NCBI GenBank assembly: GCA_029690005.1
Contig: CP121458.1
Span: 2,232,001 to 2,296,000, forward strand
DNA: 64,000 nt
Direction: 5' to 3'
From: Prescottella defluvii
Lineage (GTDB): Bacteria > Actinomycetota > Actinomycetes > Mycobacteriales > Mycobacteriaceae
The position numbers and the translations under genes are program-made. The notes below the pieces were generated by a model. It did no database searches. It worked only from the letters and a program-made list of their open reading frames with translations, and was not told the DNA's origin. Below, one piece after another: positions 1 through 9,119 of this stretch (the first letter of the stretch is position 1; each line of letters begins with the position of its first letter).

Positions 1-126
1 ACAGGTCCTCCTCGTGGCCGAGGAACGCCTCCACTCGTCGTCGCCCTCGCGCCAACGCGGGGCCCACAGCGTGACGAGGTCGCCTCGGGTCAGACCGAGT
101 TCGATCGGGACGATGTCTCCAGCCAT
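1..126 (-). CDS. Conserved actinobacterial protein, N-terminal fragment
   Basis: This is the first ~42 codons of a minus-strand gene that leaves the window at base 1. It starts with ATG at 126 and reads MAGDIVPIELGLTRGDLVTL, then a tryptophan- and acid-rich stretch. The start resembles the conserved protein next to upp in mycobacteria (Rv3311-like, from memory), sometimes labelled primosomal protein without functional proof. The frame breaks at about base 31-32. Restoring one C there (a G on the coding strand) gives WEAFLGHEEDL, the expected continuation. It lies 48 bp downstream of the YbaB-like gene on the same strand and may end the same transcript. No function is assigned. Confidence 0.6.
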   Translation of the reverse strand, partial: MAGDIVPIELGLTRGDLVTLWAPRWREGDDEWRRSSATRRTC

Positions 127-174
127 GGCCGGAAGCCTAGCCACGTCGGGGCCAAAGTTATAGCCGGACACCGA

Positions 175-480
175 TCAGCTCGCGCCGTATGTGTCGAACA
201 ACGCTCCCGTGATCCGATTCCGTTCGTCGGCGGCCGCCGCCGCCGCCCGATGCGCGGTCTCGGAGATCGTGCGCGCCAGCACGCGGGCATCGAGATCGTG
301 GAGCGAATCGCTGAGCCACAGTCCGATCGGGCCGCCGTTGCCGTCGACCTCCACACGCACACGGCCGTCCTCGCTCACGGCCTCCGCCCGGATCGCGTGC
401 AGCGAGCCCAGCGCGTCGTCGAGCAGGTTCAGTTGCGCCGTCGCGCGCTCCACGAGCGCGTCCATCTCGTTCGCACTCAT
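175..480 (-). CDS. YbaB/EbfC-family small protein in ESX-associated cluster
   Basis: A 101-residue protein starting MSANEMDALVERATAQ. A helical N-terminus is followed by a strand-rich centre (AVSEDGRVRVEVDGNGGP, then IGLWLS) and a second helix, the layout of the YbaB/EbfC nucleoid-associated fold. In actinobacteria, divergent YbaB-like proteins often sit beside type VII secretion substrates, where their role is unknown. The ATG at 480 overlaps the stop of the upstream gene by 4 bp (ATGA), which fixes the start and implies translational coupling. The family call rests on motif pattern only. A DNA-binding role is inference. Confidence 0.65.
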   Translation of the reverse strand: MSANEMDALVERATAQLNLLDDALGSLHAIRAEAVSEDGRVRVEVDGNGGPIGLWLSDSLHDLDARVLARTISETAHRAAAAAADERNRITGALFDTYGAS

Positions 481-821
481 ACGACACGCATCCAGCTGGT
501 GGGCGCCTCGAGGTTCTCGTCGGTGGCCTGCTCGGCGGCCGCGATGTCGTCGCGGGTCGGCAGCCCCAGCCGGTCGAGCACGTCGCGGGGGACGCCCTCG
601 CGGGCGAGTTCGTCGCGACGGCGGGCGCCGGCTTCCCGGCCGGCCTCGCGGCACAGCCGGAGGATTTCCTGCGCCAGGTGGTCGCCGCCGTAGCGCAGCT
701 CGCTGCGGTCGATGCGGATGTCGACCGGTAGCCCGGTCTCGGTGGTGCGGACCGCGACGGTGCGGGCCCGGTTGATCGCGGACGCCACGGTGGCGGGCGG
801 CGGGAACGGTTCGGTCGTCAT
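477..821 (-). CDS. Hypothetical protein, ESX-cassette member
   Basis: A 114-residue soluble protein starting MTTEPFPPPATVASAINRAR at ATG 821. It is rich in Arg, Glu and Asp, has no membrane segment or signal peptide, and has a central charged helix (LAQEILRLCREAGREAGARR). I do not recognise a named domain. Its stop overlaps the YbaB-like start by 4 bp, and its start is 10 bp downstream of the NlpC/P60 stop, so all four genes read as one operon. A cytosolic accessory or chaperone-like role for the secreted partners is possible but only inferred from position. Confidence 0.6.
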   Translation of the reverse strand: MTTEPFPPPATVASAINRARTVAVRTTETGLPVDIRIDRSELRYGGDHLAQEILRLCREAGREAGARRRDELAREGVPRDVLDRLGLPTRDDIAAAEQATDENLEAPTSWMRVV

Positions 822-831
822 GATTCTCCGA

Positions 832-1998
832 TCACTCGGTGGGGCGGTAGAAGCCGTAGAAGCCCATGCCGCTGTTGCTGGTTCGAATGGCACTGACGCT
901 GACGGGATCCCCGGCCTCGACCATCTGGCCGTTGCCGATCACCATCGCGACGTGTCCGTCCCACACGGCGAGGTCGCCGGGCATGAGGTTCTCCTGGTCG
1001 ACCGGCGTGCCGATGTTCTGCTCCTGCGCGAGGCGCGGCAGCTCCACTCCGGCTTCGCCGTACGCCCACTGCGTCAACCCGCTGCAGTCCAGGCCCTGGC
1101 CCGGGGAGGTGCCGCCCCACTCGTACGGCACACCCTGCTGCGTGAGTGCGTTGCGAACGGCGTCGGCGGCCTCCACGTTGGGCGCGACGGCGGTGCTGCC
1201 GTCGGGCAGCACGATCTCGACTCCGCTGCCGCCGAAGCGCGGATCGTACGAGCTCGAGCCGGCGGCGCTCCCGGCCTCGACCGACGCGCGGCCGGAACCG
1301 GAGTCGTACGACGCCGTGCGGGCGGACGATGCTCCGCCGAACGACGACATCGTCGACCCGGTGGAGGAGCCGGCGAACGCCGATACGAAGCGGTTCGCGG
1401 CGTCGGCCTGTGGCGTGACCGGAGACGGCGCGGCGGCGGCCGCGGTGGTGGGAGCGGGCGCGCTCACCGACGCGGCGACGGTGCGGGCGTCGGTGGGGAC
1501 GGGATCCGGTGCGGTGAGCTCGACCATCTTCGCGGTGTGGGCGGCCAGCTCGCCGCGCACCCTCTCGACGACGGCGAGCGCCCGGCCGAGGTGTTCGACC
1601 GCGGCGCCGATCAGCATCGTCACCCCGGCGGGAGTCCCCAGGACTGGGAGCGCGGAGGACGCGATCGAGAGGAAGGAATGCAGGATTTCCTGCAGCTCGG
1701 CCGTCCCGGCCCGCACGGTCTCCGATGCGGCCTCGACGACGACCGCGATCTCTCGGCCGCGGTCGGACAGCTGCACCGATGCGGTCTGGGTGGCCTCGGC
1801 CTTGTCGATCGCGGCGTCGGCGGCGACACCGGTCCACACCCCGCCCAGATCGCTGATCCCGATCCGGCCGAGTGCGTGCACGGCGTCGATCGCGTCGGAT
1901 GCCGCACGCATCGCGTCCGCGGGTGATCCGCCGGGCAGGGCGCCGGTGCCGAAGGCCCCGAGCAGGTCGACGACCGGGCGGGCGAGCACCTCGATCAC
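832..1998 (-). CDS. WXG-type NlpC/P60 peptidoglycan hydrolase (C40)
   Basis: A 388-residue protein with two parts. The N-terminal ~150 residues are helical and contain a WTG turn ([12 protein letters not shown]), as in WXG100/ESX substrates. A low-complexity Ala/Ser/Pro linker leads to an NlpC/P60 domain at ~285-388, with catalytic Cys in [11 protein letters not shown] (~C305) and His in DGHVAMVIG (~H349). Such enzymes cleave D-Glu/mDAP stem-peptide bonds. There is no Sec signal, so export through a type VII system is inferred from the WXG part and the EspC-like neighbour. The start is GTG, overlapping the upstream stop (GTGA). Confidence 0.85.
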   Translation of the reverse strand: MIEVLARPVVDLLGAFGTGALPGGSPADAMRAASDAIDAVHALGRIGISDLGGVWTGVAADAAIDKAEATQTASVQLSDRGREIAVVVEAASETVRAGTAELQEILHSFLSIASSALPVLGTPAGVTMLIGAAVEHLGRALAVVERVRGELAAHTAKMVELTAPDPVPTDARTVAASVSAPAPTTAAAAAPSPVTPQADAANRFVSAFAGSSTGSTMSSFGGASSARTASYDSGSGRASVEAGSAAGSSSYDPRFGGSGVEIVLPDGSTAVAPNVEAADAVRNALTQQGVPYEWGGTSPGQGLDCSGLTQWAYGEAGVELPRLAQEQNIGTPVDQENLMPGDLAVWDGHVAMVIGNGQMVEAGDPVSVSAIRTSNSGMGFYGFYRPTE

Positions 1999-2312
1999 GA
2001 CGCCACCCCCGTTGCGCCCAGCGCGGCGCTGGTGCCCGCGTCGGTGGTGTCGTACGCCGCCGCGGTGGTGAGCGCGGCGTCACTCATCGACGCCCAGGCC
2101 GACGCGAGCCGATCGAGCTGCGCCGCGTGTGCGGCTTGCGCGCCGCCGAAGGCCGCCACGAAATCGCCGCCGATCAGTCCGAACACCGGGCCGAGCAGCG
2201 CCGGTCCGGCCGCCGCGGCCCCCGCCCCTGCCGATTCCGCCTGCGTGGCCAGCGTCGCAGCGGTGGCGCCGAACGCAGCGATTCCTGCCGTGGTCGCCGA
2301 GAATTCAGTCAT
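1995..2312 (-). CDS. EspC-like type VII secretion target
   Basis: A 105-residue Ala/Gly-rich helical protein starting [19 protein letters not shown]. Length, composition and the two-helix pattern match the EspC/DUF2580 family of ESX-secreted proteins. ATG 2312 is chosen over the in-frame ATG 2324 because a GGGGGA run sits 7-11 nt upstream of it. It is first in the minus-strand operon, and its stop overlaps the GTG start of the WXG-NlpC/P60 gene, so the two products may be made in matched amounts and exported together. No ESX machinery gene lies in the window. Confidence 0.75.
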   Translation of the reverse strand: MTEFSATTAGIAAFGATAATLATQAESAGAGAAAAGPALLGPVFGLIGGDFVAAFGGAQAAHAAQLDRLASAWASMSDAALTTAAAYDTTDAGTSAALGATGVAS

Positions 2313-2413
2313 CGCATCCCCCATCGAAACTGTTCGTCGCAGTGTTCGACGCAGCGGACCCCGATTCGGTTCCATCCGGATTCGGCCGTTTCCGGGGGTG
2401 GGGTCGGTCCAAC

Positions 2414-2419
2414 TATCCT
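2414..2419 (+). promoter_or_regulatory. Putative -10 box of upp
   Basis: TATCCT lies 8 nt before the upp ATG (2428). Transcription would start at or next to the start codon. No convincing -35 was found. Confidence 0.35.
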
Positions 2420-2427
2420 TTTCAGTC

Positions 2428-3051
2428 ATGGAAACGCAGGTGGTCGACCATCCTCTGGCAGCAGCACTCCTGACGAGGATGCGGGACGAGCGCAGCGACA
2501 ATGCCACGTTTCGTTCCGCGCTGCGGCAGCTCACCCAGATGCTGATCTACGAGGCAATCCGTGACGCGCCGACCGCAGAGTTCGAGGTCAAGACGCCGGT
2601 TGCCGTCACGACGGGCGTCCGTCTGGCGCAGCCGCCGTTGCTGGTACCGGTCCTGCGGGCCGGGCTCGGCATGATCGAGCAGGCCAGCTCGCTGATCCCG
2701 CAGTCGCAGGTCGGTTTCGTCGGCATGGCCCGCGACGAGGAGACGCACCAGCCGGTGCCGTACCTCGAGTCGCTGCCGGCCGACCTGTCCGGCATACCGG
2801 TGTACGTGCTCGACCCGATGCTCGCGACCGGCGGCTCGATGGTCCACACGATCGACCTGCTCGTCGCCCGCGGCGCCACCGACATCACCGCGGTGTGCGT
2901 CGTCGCCGCCCCGCAGGGCGTCGAGGCGCTCGCGAACTCCGGTCTCCCGGTGCGTCTGATCACCGCGACGGTCGACGAGGGTCTCGACGAGAACGCGTTC
3001 ATCGTGCCGGGCCTCGGCGACGCCGGCGACCGCCAGTTCGGTCCGCGCTAG
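2428..3051 (+). CDS. upp: Uracil phosphoribosyltransferase
   Basis: A 207-residue enzyme, full family length, that converts uracil and PRPP to UMP and PPi in cytosolic pyrimidine salvage. The PRPP-binding loop is at ~127-137 ([11 protein letters not shown]), and the uracil-binding C-terminus ends [15 protein letters not shown], both canonical. The start [15 protein letters not shown] follows the -10-like TATCCT at 2414. It is divergent from the ESX-type cluster and convergent with pmmB (6 bp between stops), so salvage genes meet tail to tail here, as in mycobacteria. Confidence 0.97.
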   Translation: METQVVDHPLAAALLTRMRDERSDNATFRSALRQLTQMLIYEAIRDAPTAEFEVKTPVAVTTGVRLAQPPLLVPVLRAGLGMIEQASSLIPQSQVGFVGMARDEETHQPVPYLESLPADLSGIPVYVLDPMLATGGSMVHTIDLLVARGATDITAVCVVAAPQGVEALANSGLPVRLITATVDEGLDENAFIVPGLGDAGDRQFGPR

Positions 3052-3057
3052 AGGTCG

Positions 3058-4535
3058 CTAGAGGTTCTGCGCGAACGTCTGCACGTCGTCCAGGCGCGTT
3101 CGCGCCGCGGCTCGTGCGGTCGGTAGCGCCGCGCGTCCGGGCACCGGTTCGACCGCCTCGAAGTAGCGCTTGAGCTTCGGTTCGGTGCCCGACGGTCGGA
3201 CGGTGACCTGGAGTCCAGGGCCGGTGAAGGCCACCGCGTCCGTGCGCAGCGGGCCCCGCACCGCGGCGAGATCGGTGGTTTCGACGGCGATACCGGCGAT
3301 CTCGCTCGGCGGCGCGGCGCGCAGGCGGTCCATCGTGCGAGCGATCTCGTCCAGGTCGTCGAAGCGCCGGGACACCTGGCCGGTGAGGTGGACCCCGAAC
3401 TCGACCGCGAGGTCGTCGAGCGCGTCCTGAAGCGTCCGTCCGGCGCCCGCGAGATCGGCCACGAGGTCGGCGACCAGGACGGCGGCCGAGATGCCGTCCT
3501 TGTCGCGCACGACGTCCGGGTCGACGCAGTGCCCGACGGCCTCCTCGTACGCGTAGACGAGACCGGCACCGGCGCGGACCAACCATTTGAATCCGGTGAG
3601 CGTGCGGGTGGACCGCTGACCGCGCGCGTCCGCGATGCGCCCCAGCAGCGTCGACGAGACGATCGTCGTCGCGGCCAGTGCGCCCTCGGGTGCGTGCGCG
3701 AGGATCCGGTCGCCGAGCAGTGCGCCGGTCTCGTCACCGGTGAGCATCCGCCAGCCGTCGGGGCCGGGAATGCCGACGGCGCAGCGGTCCGCGTCCGGGT
3801 CGAGTGCGATGGCGACGTCGGCGCCGACGGATTCGGCGAGGGCCAGCACCTGGTCGGTCGCCCCGGGCTCCTCGGGGTTCGGGAAGGTGACCGTCGGGAA
3901 GTTCGGGTCGGGATCGAATTGCGTTGCCACGGTGTAGATGTCGGTGAACCCTGCGGCGCGTAGCGCGGCGGTCGCGACGTCGCCGCCGACGCCGTGCAAG
4001 GGGGTGAGGGCGATCCGGACGTCGCGCCGGGTGCCGTAGGGCAGCGTCGCGACCCGGTCGAGGTACGCCGTCACCAGGGCGGCGTCGGCCGGGGCGACGG
4101 GACTGCGCCGGATCTGCCCCACGCGGGCGATCGCGTCCTCGATCTCACGGTCGGCCGGTGCGGCGAGCGGGGCGCCGCCGTGCACGTACACCTTGTAGCC
4201 GTTGTCGGCGGGCGGGTTGTGCGACGCCGTGATCTGGACCCGGCGACCGCGCCGAGTCGACGCACCGCGAACGCGACGAGGGGAGTGGGCAGCGGCCGCG
4301 GCAGCAGCACGACGTCGAAGCCGTCCGCCGCCAGCACCTCGGCGGCGGCGCGGGCGAACTCCGCCGAGCCGTGCCGGGCGTCGCGGCCCACGACCACGAC
4401 ACCTCCGCCGAGGCACTTGTCGCGCAGCCACGCGGCGAGCCCGGCGGTGGTTCGTTCGACGACGCCGACGTTCATGCAGTCGGGCCCGTCGCCGACCGGT
4501 CCGCGTAGGCCGGCGGTGCCGAAGCGGAGCGTCAC
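3058..4535 (-). CDS. pmmB: Phosphomannomutase/phosphoglucomutase (apparent frameshift)
   Basis: An alpha-D-phosphohexomutase of ~492 residues after repair. Seen are the N-terminal [13 protein letters not shown], the phosphoserine loop [16 protein letters not shown], the metal site [12 protein letters not shown] and the C-terminal phosphate-binding [11 protein letters not shown]. It interconverts hexose 1- and 6-phosphates, or acts as a pentomutase beside the nucleoside phosphorylase. The frame breaks at CCC 4239-4241. One extra C restores the join [18 protein letters not shown] 4535 overlaps the punA stop by 4 bp, so both are co-translated. All catalytic motifs are intact, so the shift is probably a sequence error. 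Confidence 0.9.
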
Positions 4536-5317
4536 AACCGGGCCAGGAGGTTGCGCAGCGACTCGCCCATGCGGGCGGCGGACGCCTGTCCCGCCGCGAG
4601 GACTTCCGCGTGGTCGAGGTGTTCGCCGGTGATGCCGGCCGCGAGGTTCGTCACCAGCGAGATGCCGAGCACGTCGGCGCCGAGCGCCCGGGCCGCGATG
4701 GTCTCGTGCACCGTCGACATCCCGACGAGGTCGGCGCCGATCGTGCGCAGCATGCGGATCTCCGCGGGCGTCTCGTAGTGCGGGCCGGGCAGACCGGCGT
4801 ACACGCCCTCGGTCAGCGACGGGTCGATCTCGCGGGCCAGCGCACGCAGGCGCGGGCTGTAGGCGTCGACCAGGTCGACGAACTGCGCGCCGACGAGCGG
4901 GGAGCGCGCGGTGAGGTTGAGATGATCGCTGATGAGGACGGGCTGGCCGACGCTCATGCCGTCCCGGATGCCGCCGGCCGCGTTGGTGAGGATCACGGTC
5001 TGCGCGCCGGCCGCGATCGCGGTCCGCACCGGGTGCACCACTCGTGCCAGGTCGTGGCCCTCGTACGCGTGCGCCCGACCGAGCAGCACCAGTACGTGGG
5101 CGTCGCCCACCAGTACCGATCGAACGGTCCCGGCGTGGCCCACCGCGGAGGGTGTTGCGAAGCCGGGCAGGTCGGCCATCGGCACGACCGTGGCCGGCTC
5201 GCCGAGCGCGTCGGCGGCGGCCTGCCAGCCGGACCCGAGGACGACGGCCGCGGAGTGTTTCGGGATTCCGGTGCGGTCGGCGAGGACGTCGGCGGCCTGC
5301 TGCTCGAGTGTGCCCAT
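4532..5317 (-). CDS. punA: Purine nucleoside phosphorylase
   Basis: A 261-residue PNP of the trimeric (type II) family that phosphorolyses inosine and guanosine nucleosides to base and ribose 1-phosphate. Motifs: VVLGSGW near the N-terminus, [20 protein letters not shown] (phosphate/purine site), [22 protein letters not shown] and [12 protein letters not shown]. The Asn that holds the purine ring is in [12 protein letters not shown] 5317 is chosen because a TACTGT box lies 8 nt upstream; a longer form has no ribosome site. It leads the pmmB transcript and feeds ribose 1-phosphate to salvage. M. tuberculosis names the orthologue deoD. Confidence 0.95.
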   Translation of the reverse strand: MGTLEQQAADVLADRTGIPKHSAAVVLGSGWQAAADALGEPATVVPMADLPGFATPSAVGHAGTVRSVLVGDAHVLVLLGRAHAYEGHDLARVVHPVRTAIAAGAQTVILTNAAGGIRDGMSVGQPVLISDHLNLTARSPLVGAQFVDLVDAYSPRLRALAREIDPSLTEGVYAGLPGPHYETPAEIRMLRTIGADLVGMSTVHETIAARALGADVLGISLVTNLAAGITGEHLDHAEVLAAGQASAARMGESLRNLLARL

Positions 5318-5325
5318 GAACGGAC

Positions 5326-5364
5326 ACAGTAGTGGCGGCACGCGATGTTACTCGCGGGTAGTAT
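5326..5364. promoter_or_regulatory. Divergent -10 boxes of punA and the isomerase gene
   Basis: On the minus strand TACTGT (5331-5326) is 8 nt before the punA ATG. On the plus strand TAGTAT (5359-5364) is 7 nt before ATG 5372. Both spacings suit leaderless transcripts. The two genes are separated by only 54 bp, so one short region would carry both promoters. No operator palindrome was recognised. Confidence 0.35.
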
Positions 5365-5371
5365 CGCGCCC

Positions 5372-6070
5372 ATGCCATACCTGAATCGTCAAGGCGACGT
5401 CTTCGTCCTGTACCTCGGCAACGAGGGTGAGACGGACAACGAGAATCGGTTCCACCCCGACTGGATCGACGCGACGCACGCGTTGCTCGACGAGGTCGAG
5501 GCGCACGAGGGACCCGCGGCCCTGGTCACGACCGCGACCGGGAAGTTCTACACCAACGGTCTCGACACCGACTGGATCTTCGGCAACCTCGACAAGCTCA
5601 CCGGCTACCTGGACCGGGTCCACACGATCTACACGCGCCTGCTGACGTTCCCGATGGCGACGATCGCGGCCGTGCAGGGGCACGCGTTCGGCGCCGGCGC
5701 GATGCTGGCCAGCGCGCACGACTTCCGCGTGATGCGCAGCGACCGCGGCTACTACTGCCTGCCCGAGGTTAACCTGAACATGCCGTTCACGCTGGGCATG
5801 TCCGCGCTGCTGACGTCCCGGCTGCCGCGCCAGGCGGCGGTCGAGGCGATGACGACGGGTCGTCGCTACGGCGGCGGCGATGCGCTCGGGGCCGGGATCG
5901 TCGACGACGCCGTCGAGGGCGATCTGGTGCTCGGTGCGGCCGTGGCCCGCGCGTCGGCACTGGTCTCGACCCACGGCGCGAACCTGTCGGGCATCAAGCG
6001 GGGGATCCACCGCGACACGCTCGACGCGTTGGGCACCAAGACCGACGAGAGCAACTTCAAGTTCGGTTGA
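5372..6070 (+). CDS. Enoyl-CoA hydratase/isomerase family protein (ECI-like)
   Basis: A 232-residue crotonase-fold protein. GKFYTNGLDTDWI and GHAFGAGAMLASAHDFRVM give the CoA-binding oxyanion hole, and YCLPEVNLNMPF follows. The pattern resembles delta3,delta2-enoyl-CoA isomerases (plant ECI type) more than classical hydratases, so isomerisation of unsaturated fatty acyl-CoA is the better guess; hydratase activity cannot be excluded. Start MPYLNRQGDVFVLYL at ATG 5372 follows a TAGTAT box. It is divergent from punA and 37 bp upstream of the amidohydrolase pair. Confidence 0.85.
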   Translation: MPYLNRQGDVFVLYLGNEGETDNENRFHPDWIDATHALLDEVEAHEGPAALVTTATGKFYTNGLDTDWIFGNLDKLTGYLDRVHTIYTRLLTFPMATIAAVQGHAFGAGAMLASAHDFRVMRSDRGYYCLPEVNLNMPFTLGMSALLTSRLPRQAAVEAMTTGRRYGGGDALGAGIVDDAVEGDLVLGAAVARASALVSTHGANLSGIKRGIHRDTLDALGTKTDESNFKFG

Positions 6071-6107
6071 CCGGGACCGGGCCGGTAGGAGTGAGAGACT
6101 GGGGATT

Positions 6108-7295
6108 GTGAGGTCAGGATCCCCGGCGGCATCTCCGTCGGCTTCGGTGTCGGATGTCGTGTCGGCGGCGCGATCCGATTTGATTGCGCTGTCGCACGCC
6201 GTCCACGCCCACGCGGAACTCGCGTTCGACGAGCATCGCAGCGCCGCCGACGTGGTCGAGGTCCTGCGCGGACACGGTTTCGAGGTGCAGACCGGTGTCG
6301 CGGATCTGCCCACAGCGTTCGACGCCCGCTTCGGCAGCGGCGAACTCGTCGTCGGAATCCTCGCCGAGTACGACGCGCTGCCCGAGATCGGGCATGCGTG
6401 CGGGCACAACATCATTGCCGCGTCCGCGGTCGGTGCCGGACTCGCCCTCGCTCCGCTGGCGGACGCGCTGGGGATCACCGTCCGGGTCATCGGCACCCCG
6501 GCGGAGGAGACCGGTGGCGGCAAGGTCCTGATGCTCGAGCGTGGCGTCTTCGACGACGTGGCAACTGCATTGATGGTGCATCCGGGGCCGTTCGACATCG
6601 TGGGAGCGACGTCCCTCGCGCTCGCGGACATCGCGATCACGTTCACCGGCCGGGAGGCACACGCCTCGGCGGCACCGGAGTTCGGGCGCAATGCCGCCGA
6701 CGCGGTCACCGTCGCGCAGGTGGGACTGGCACTGCTGCGTCAGCACCTCGCGCCCGGACAGCAGTTGCACGGCATCGTCAGCGACGGCGGGACGGCGCCG
6801 AACATCATCCCGGCCCGCGCCGAGATGCTGTACTACCTGCGCGCGCAGACCGCCGAGTCGCTCGACGAACTGGCCGCCCGCGCCGAGGCGTGTTTCGCGG
6901 CGGGGGCGCTGGCGACCGGATGCACGCACGCCGTGCGCACGGTGTCGCCGACCTACACGGAGTTGCGGCCGGATCCGTGGCTCGTCGACGTGTTCCGCGA
7001 GGAGGTCGTCGACCTCGGCCGCACGCCGCTGCCGGTGGAACTGGAAACGTCTCGCCCGCTGGGCAGTACGGACATGGGCAACGTGACGCACGTCGTTCCG
7101 GGCATCCACCCGGTTGTCGGCCTCGATTCCGGCGGGGCGGTGACCCACCAACCGGAGTTCGCCGCCGCGGCGATCGCCGAGTCTGCCGACCAGGCCGTGA
7201 TCGACGGTGCGACGGCCCTGGCGCGCACCGCGATCCGCGCCGCCCTCGATCCCGATCAGAGGGCGCGGTTGCTCGAGGGGGTGGTGCGGCGGTGA
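6108..7295 (+). CDS. amiB1: M20 family amidohydrolase (AmiB1-like)
   Basis: A 395-residue zinc-dependent M20 hydrolase without signal peptide. It shows GILAEYDALPEIGHACGHN (metal and catalytic Asp/His region), VIGTPAEETGGGKVLML with the catalytic Glu pair, and a dimerisation lid around FTGREAHASAAPEFGRNA. This version is typical of AbgB/M20D-type amidohydrolases acting on acylated amino acids or p-aminobenzoyl-glutamate-like amides. The substrate is unknown here. GTG 6108 gives the family-length N-terminus. Its stop overlaps the next start by 4 bp (GTGA), forming an amiB1-amiA1 operon as in mycobacteria. Confidence 0.9.
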   Translation: MRSGSPAASPSASVSDVVSAARSDLIALSHAVHAHAELAFDEHRSAADVVEVLRGHGFEVQTGVADLPTAFDARFGSGELVVGILAEYDALPEIGHACGHNIIAASAVGAGLALAPLADALGITVRVIGTPAEETGGGKVLMLERGVFDDVATALMVHPGPFDIVGATSLALADIAITFTGREAHASAAPEFGRNAADAVTVAQVGLALLRQHLAPGQQLHGIVSDGGTAPNIIPARAEMLYYLRAQTAESLDELAARAEACFAAGALATGCTHAVRTVSPTYTELRPDPWLVDVFREEVVDLGRTPLPVELETSRPLGSTDMGNVTHVVPGIHPVVGLDSGGAVTHQPEFAAAAIAESADQAVIDGATALARTAIRAALDPDQRARLLEGVVRR

Positions 7296-8443
7296 ACGAG
7301 GACATCGAGAAGTGGCTCGCCGAGAACGCGATGGAGCTGTCGCGGTGGCGGCGGCACTTCCACGCGAATCCGGAACTGGCCCGGCACGAATTCTCGACCA
7401 CGGCGTTCGTCGCCAGTCATCTGTCGGCGGCCGGCATGTCGCCACTGCTGCTGCCGGGCGGCACGGGCGTCGTGTGCGACATCGGTCCCGGTGGCATGCG
7501 GATCGCTCTGCGCGGCGACATGGACGCGCTGCCGATGCAGGAGGCGACCGGTGTGCCCTATGCGTCGACGGTGCCCGGTGTCGCGCACGCGTGTGGACAC
7601 GACGCGCACACCGCGATCCTTCTCGGCACCGCGCTCGCGTTGAACTCGTTGCCGCAGTTGCCGATCGGTGTGCGATTCATCTTCCAGCCCGCCGAGGAGG
7701 TGATGCCGGGCGGTGCCATCGACGTCGTCTCCGCGGGCGGGATGCAGGGGGTCTCGCGAATCTTCGCACTGCACTGCGACCCGCGCCTCGAGGCCGGACG
7801 GGTCGGGGTGCGCGTGGGGGCGATCACGTCGGCCGCGGACACAGTCGAACTCGTGCTCGACTCGCCGGGCGGGCACACGTCCAGGCCGCACCTGACGACC
7901 GATCTGGTGTACGCGATCGGAACCGTCATCACCGGGCTGCCCGGAATGCTCAGCCGCCGCATCGACCCGCGCAGCGGCACGGTGATGGTGTGGGGCGCGG
8001 TGAGCGCGGGGCAGGCGCCCAACGCGATCCCGCGCAGCGGCATCCTCACCGGTACCGTCCGCACCGGCGATCACGACACCTGGGCGCTGCTCGAGCCGAC
8101 CGTCCGCGAGATCGTGCACGGGCTGCTCGCGCCGACCGGCGTGCGCTACGAACTCAACTACCGCCGCGGTGTGCCGCCCGTCGTCAACGACGAGGTGTCC
8201 GCACGGATGCTCGAGGACGCGGTCCGGGCGATCGGTCCGGACGCGCTCGCGGACACCCCGCAGTCCGGCGGTGGCGAGGACTTCTCGTGGTACCTCGAGG
8301 AGGCGCCGGGCGCGATGGCGCGGCTGGGCGTGTGGTCCGGGCACGGCCCGCAGCTGGACATCCACCAGCCGACGTTCGACCTGGACGAGCGGGCCCTCAC
8401 GACGGGCATCCGGGTGCTGACCAATCTGGTGTTGCAGACCTGA
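7292..8443 (+). CDS. amiA1: N-acyl-L-amino acid amidohydrolase, M20D (AmiA1-like)
   Basis: A 383-residue paralogue of the preceding gene. Motifs: LRGDMDALPMQE, HACGHDAHTAILLG (bimetal site with bridging Cys), FIFQPAEEVMPGGAI (catalytic Glu) and GGGEDFSWYLEEAPGA near the end. It should hydrolyse N-acyl amino acids in the cytosol. The GTG at 7292 lies inside the stop of amiB1, so the two are translationally coupled and may act on related or sequential substrates. It is convergent with the cyclotransferase-like gene, 16 bp between stops. Confidence 0.9.
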   Translation: MNEDIEKWLAENAMELSRWRRHFHANPELARHEFSTTAFVASHLSAAGMSPLLLPGGTGVVCDIGPGGMRIALRGDMDALPMQEATGVPYASTVPGVAHACGHDAHTAILLGTALALNSLPQLPIGVRFIFQPAEEVMPGGAIDVVSAGGMQGVSRIFALHCDPRLEAGRVGVRVGAITSAADTVELVLDSPGGHTSRPHLTTDLVYAIGTVITGLPGMLSRRIDPRSGTVMVWGAVSAGQAPNAIPRSGILTGTVRTGDHDTWALLEPTVREIVHGLLAPTGVRYELNYRRGVPPVVNDEVSARMLEDAVRAIGPDALADTPQSGGGEDFSWYLEEAPGAMARLGVWSGHGPQLDIHQPTFDLDERALTTGIRVLTNLVLQT

Positions 8444-8459
8444 GCGGCCGTCGGGTCGG

Positions 8460-8933
8460 TTACGGGGTGCCCGGCCCCACGTTGCGGCTGTTGCGGGTGC
8501 GCAGGTTGCGGACGTAGTCGGCGGGTGCCCCCGCGATCTCGGCGGCCTCGGCGATCACTCCGAGGTAGCGGGCGGACGGCAGTCCGCCCTCGTACGCGTC
8601 GAGCACGTACAGCCAGGCCAGGACCGGGCCGCCGTCGGCGGTGTCGACGCGCAGCCGGATCTTGCGGTGCAAGCCCAGCTCGGAGCCTTCCCAGCGGTCC
8701 AGGCGCTCCTCGTCCTCGGCCGGGACGTCGTAGAGCACCACGAACACCTTGGCGTCCGGATCGTCCTGATCCTCGACGACGGTGGCCAGCGCGCCCTCCC
8801 AGCCGATGTCGTCGCCGCTGAACGTCAGCCGCCAGCCGGGGAGCCAGCCGGTGCCCGCCATCGGCGAGTGCGGGCAGCGTTCGAGCATCTGTTCCGGGTG
8901 CATGTTGGACCCGTACGCGGCGTAGATCGGCAC
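8460..8933 (-). CDS. Gamma-glutamylcyclotransferase-like protein
   Basis: A 157-residue protein of the AIG2/GGCT fold. The N-terminal MPIYAAYGSNMHPEQM holds the YGSN substrate loop, and WEGSELGLHRKIRLRV contains the acidic residue region used for catalysis. The family cyclises gamma-glutamyl amines to 5-oxoproline. Mycolata lack glutathione as main thiol, so the substrate is uncertain. Start is GTG 8933. In mycobacteria a similar gene (Rv3304) also lies between amiA1 and lpdA. It is divergent from lpdA across ~186 bp. Confidence 0.85.
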   Translation of the reverse strand: MPIYAAYGSNMHPEQMLERCPHSPMAGTGWLPGWRLTFSGDDIGWEGALATVVEDQDDPDAKVFVVLYDVPAEDEERLDRWEGSELGLHRKIRLRVDTADGGPVLAWLYVLDAYEGGLPSARYLGVIAEAAEIAGAPADYVRNLRTRNSRNVGPGTP

Positions 8934-9119
8934 GCGAAAAGCCTAATCGGTGTCGCGCGTGCTCGGGTAACGACCGGACCGTCCGGCGCAGCGACGTGCG
9001 CGTTCGGCGCCCCGCGGCCCGCCGGCAGGGGTCACTGCCAGCGTGTTCCCGCTCACTGGAATAGCGTTGTACCCGGGCCTGCCGGAGATCCCGGTCGGCG
9101 CGGCGAGCTTGGAGGACGC

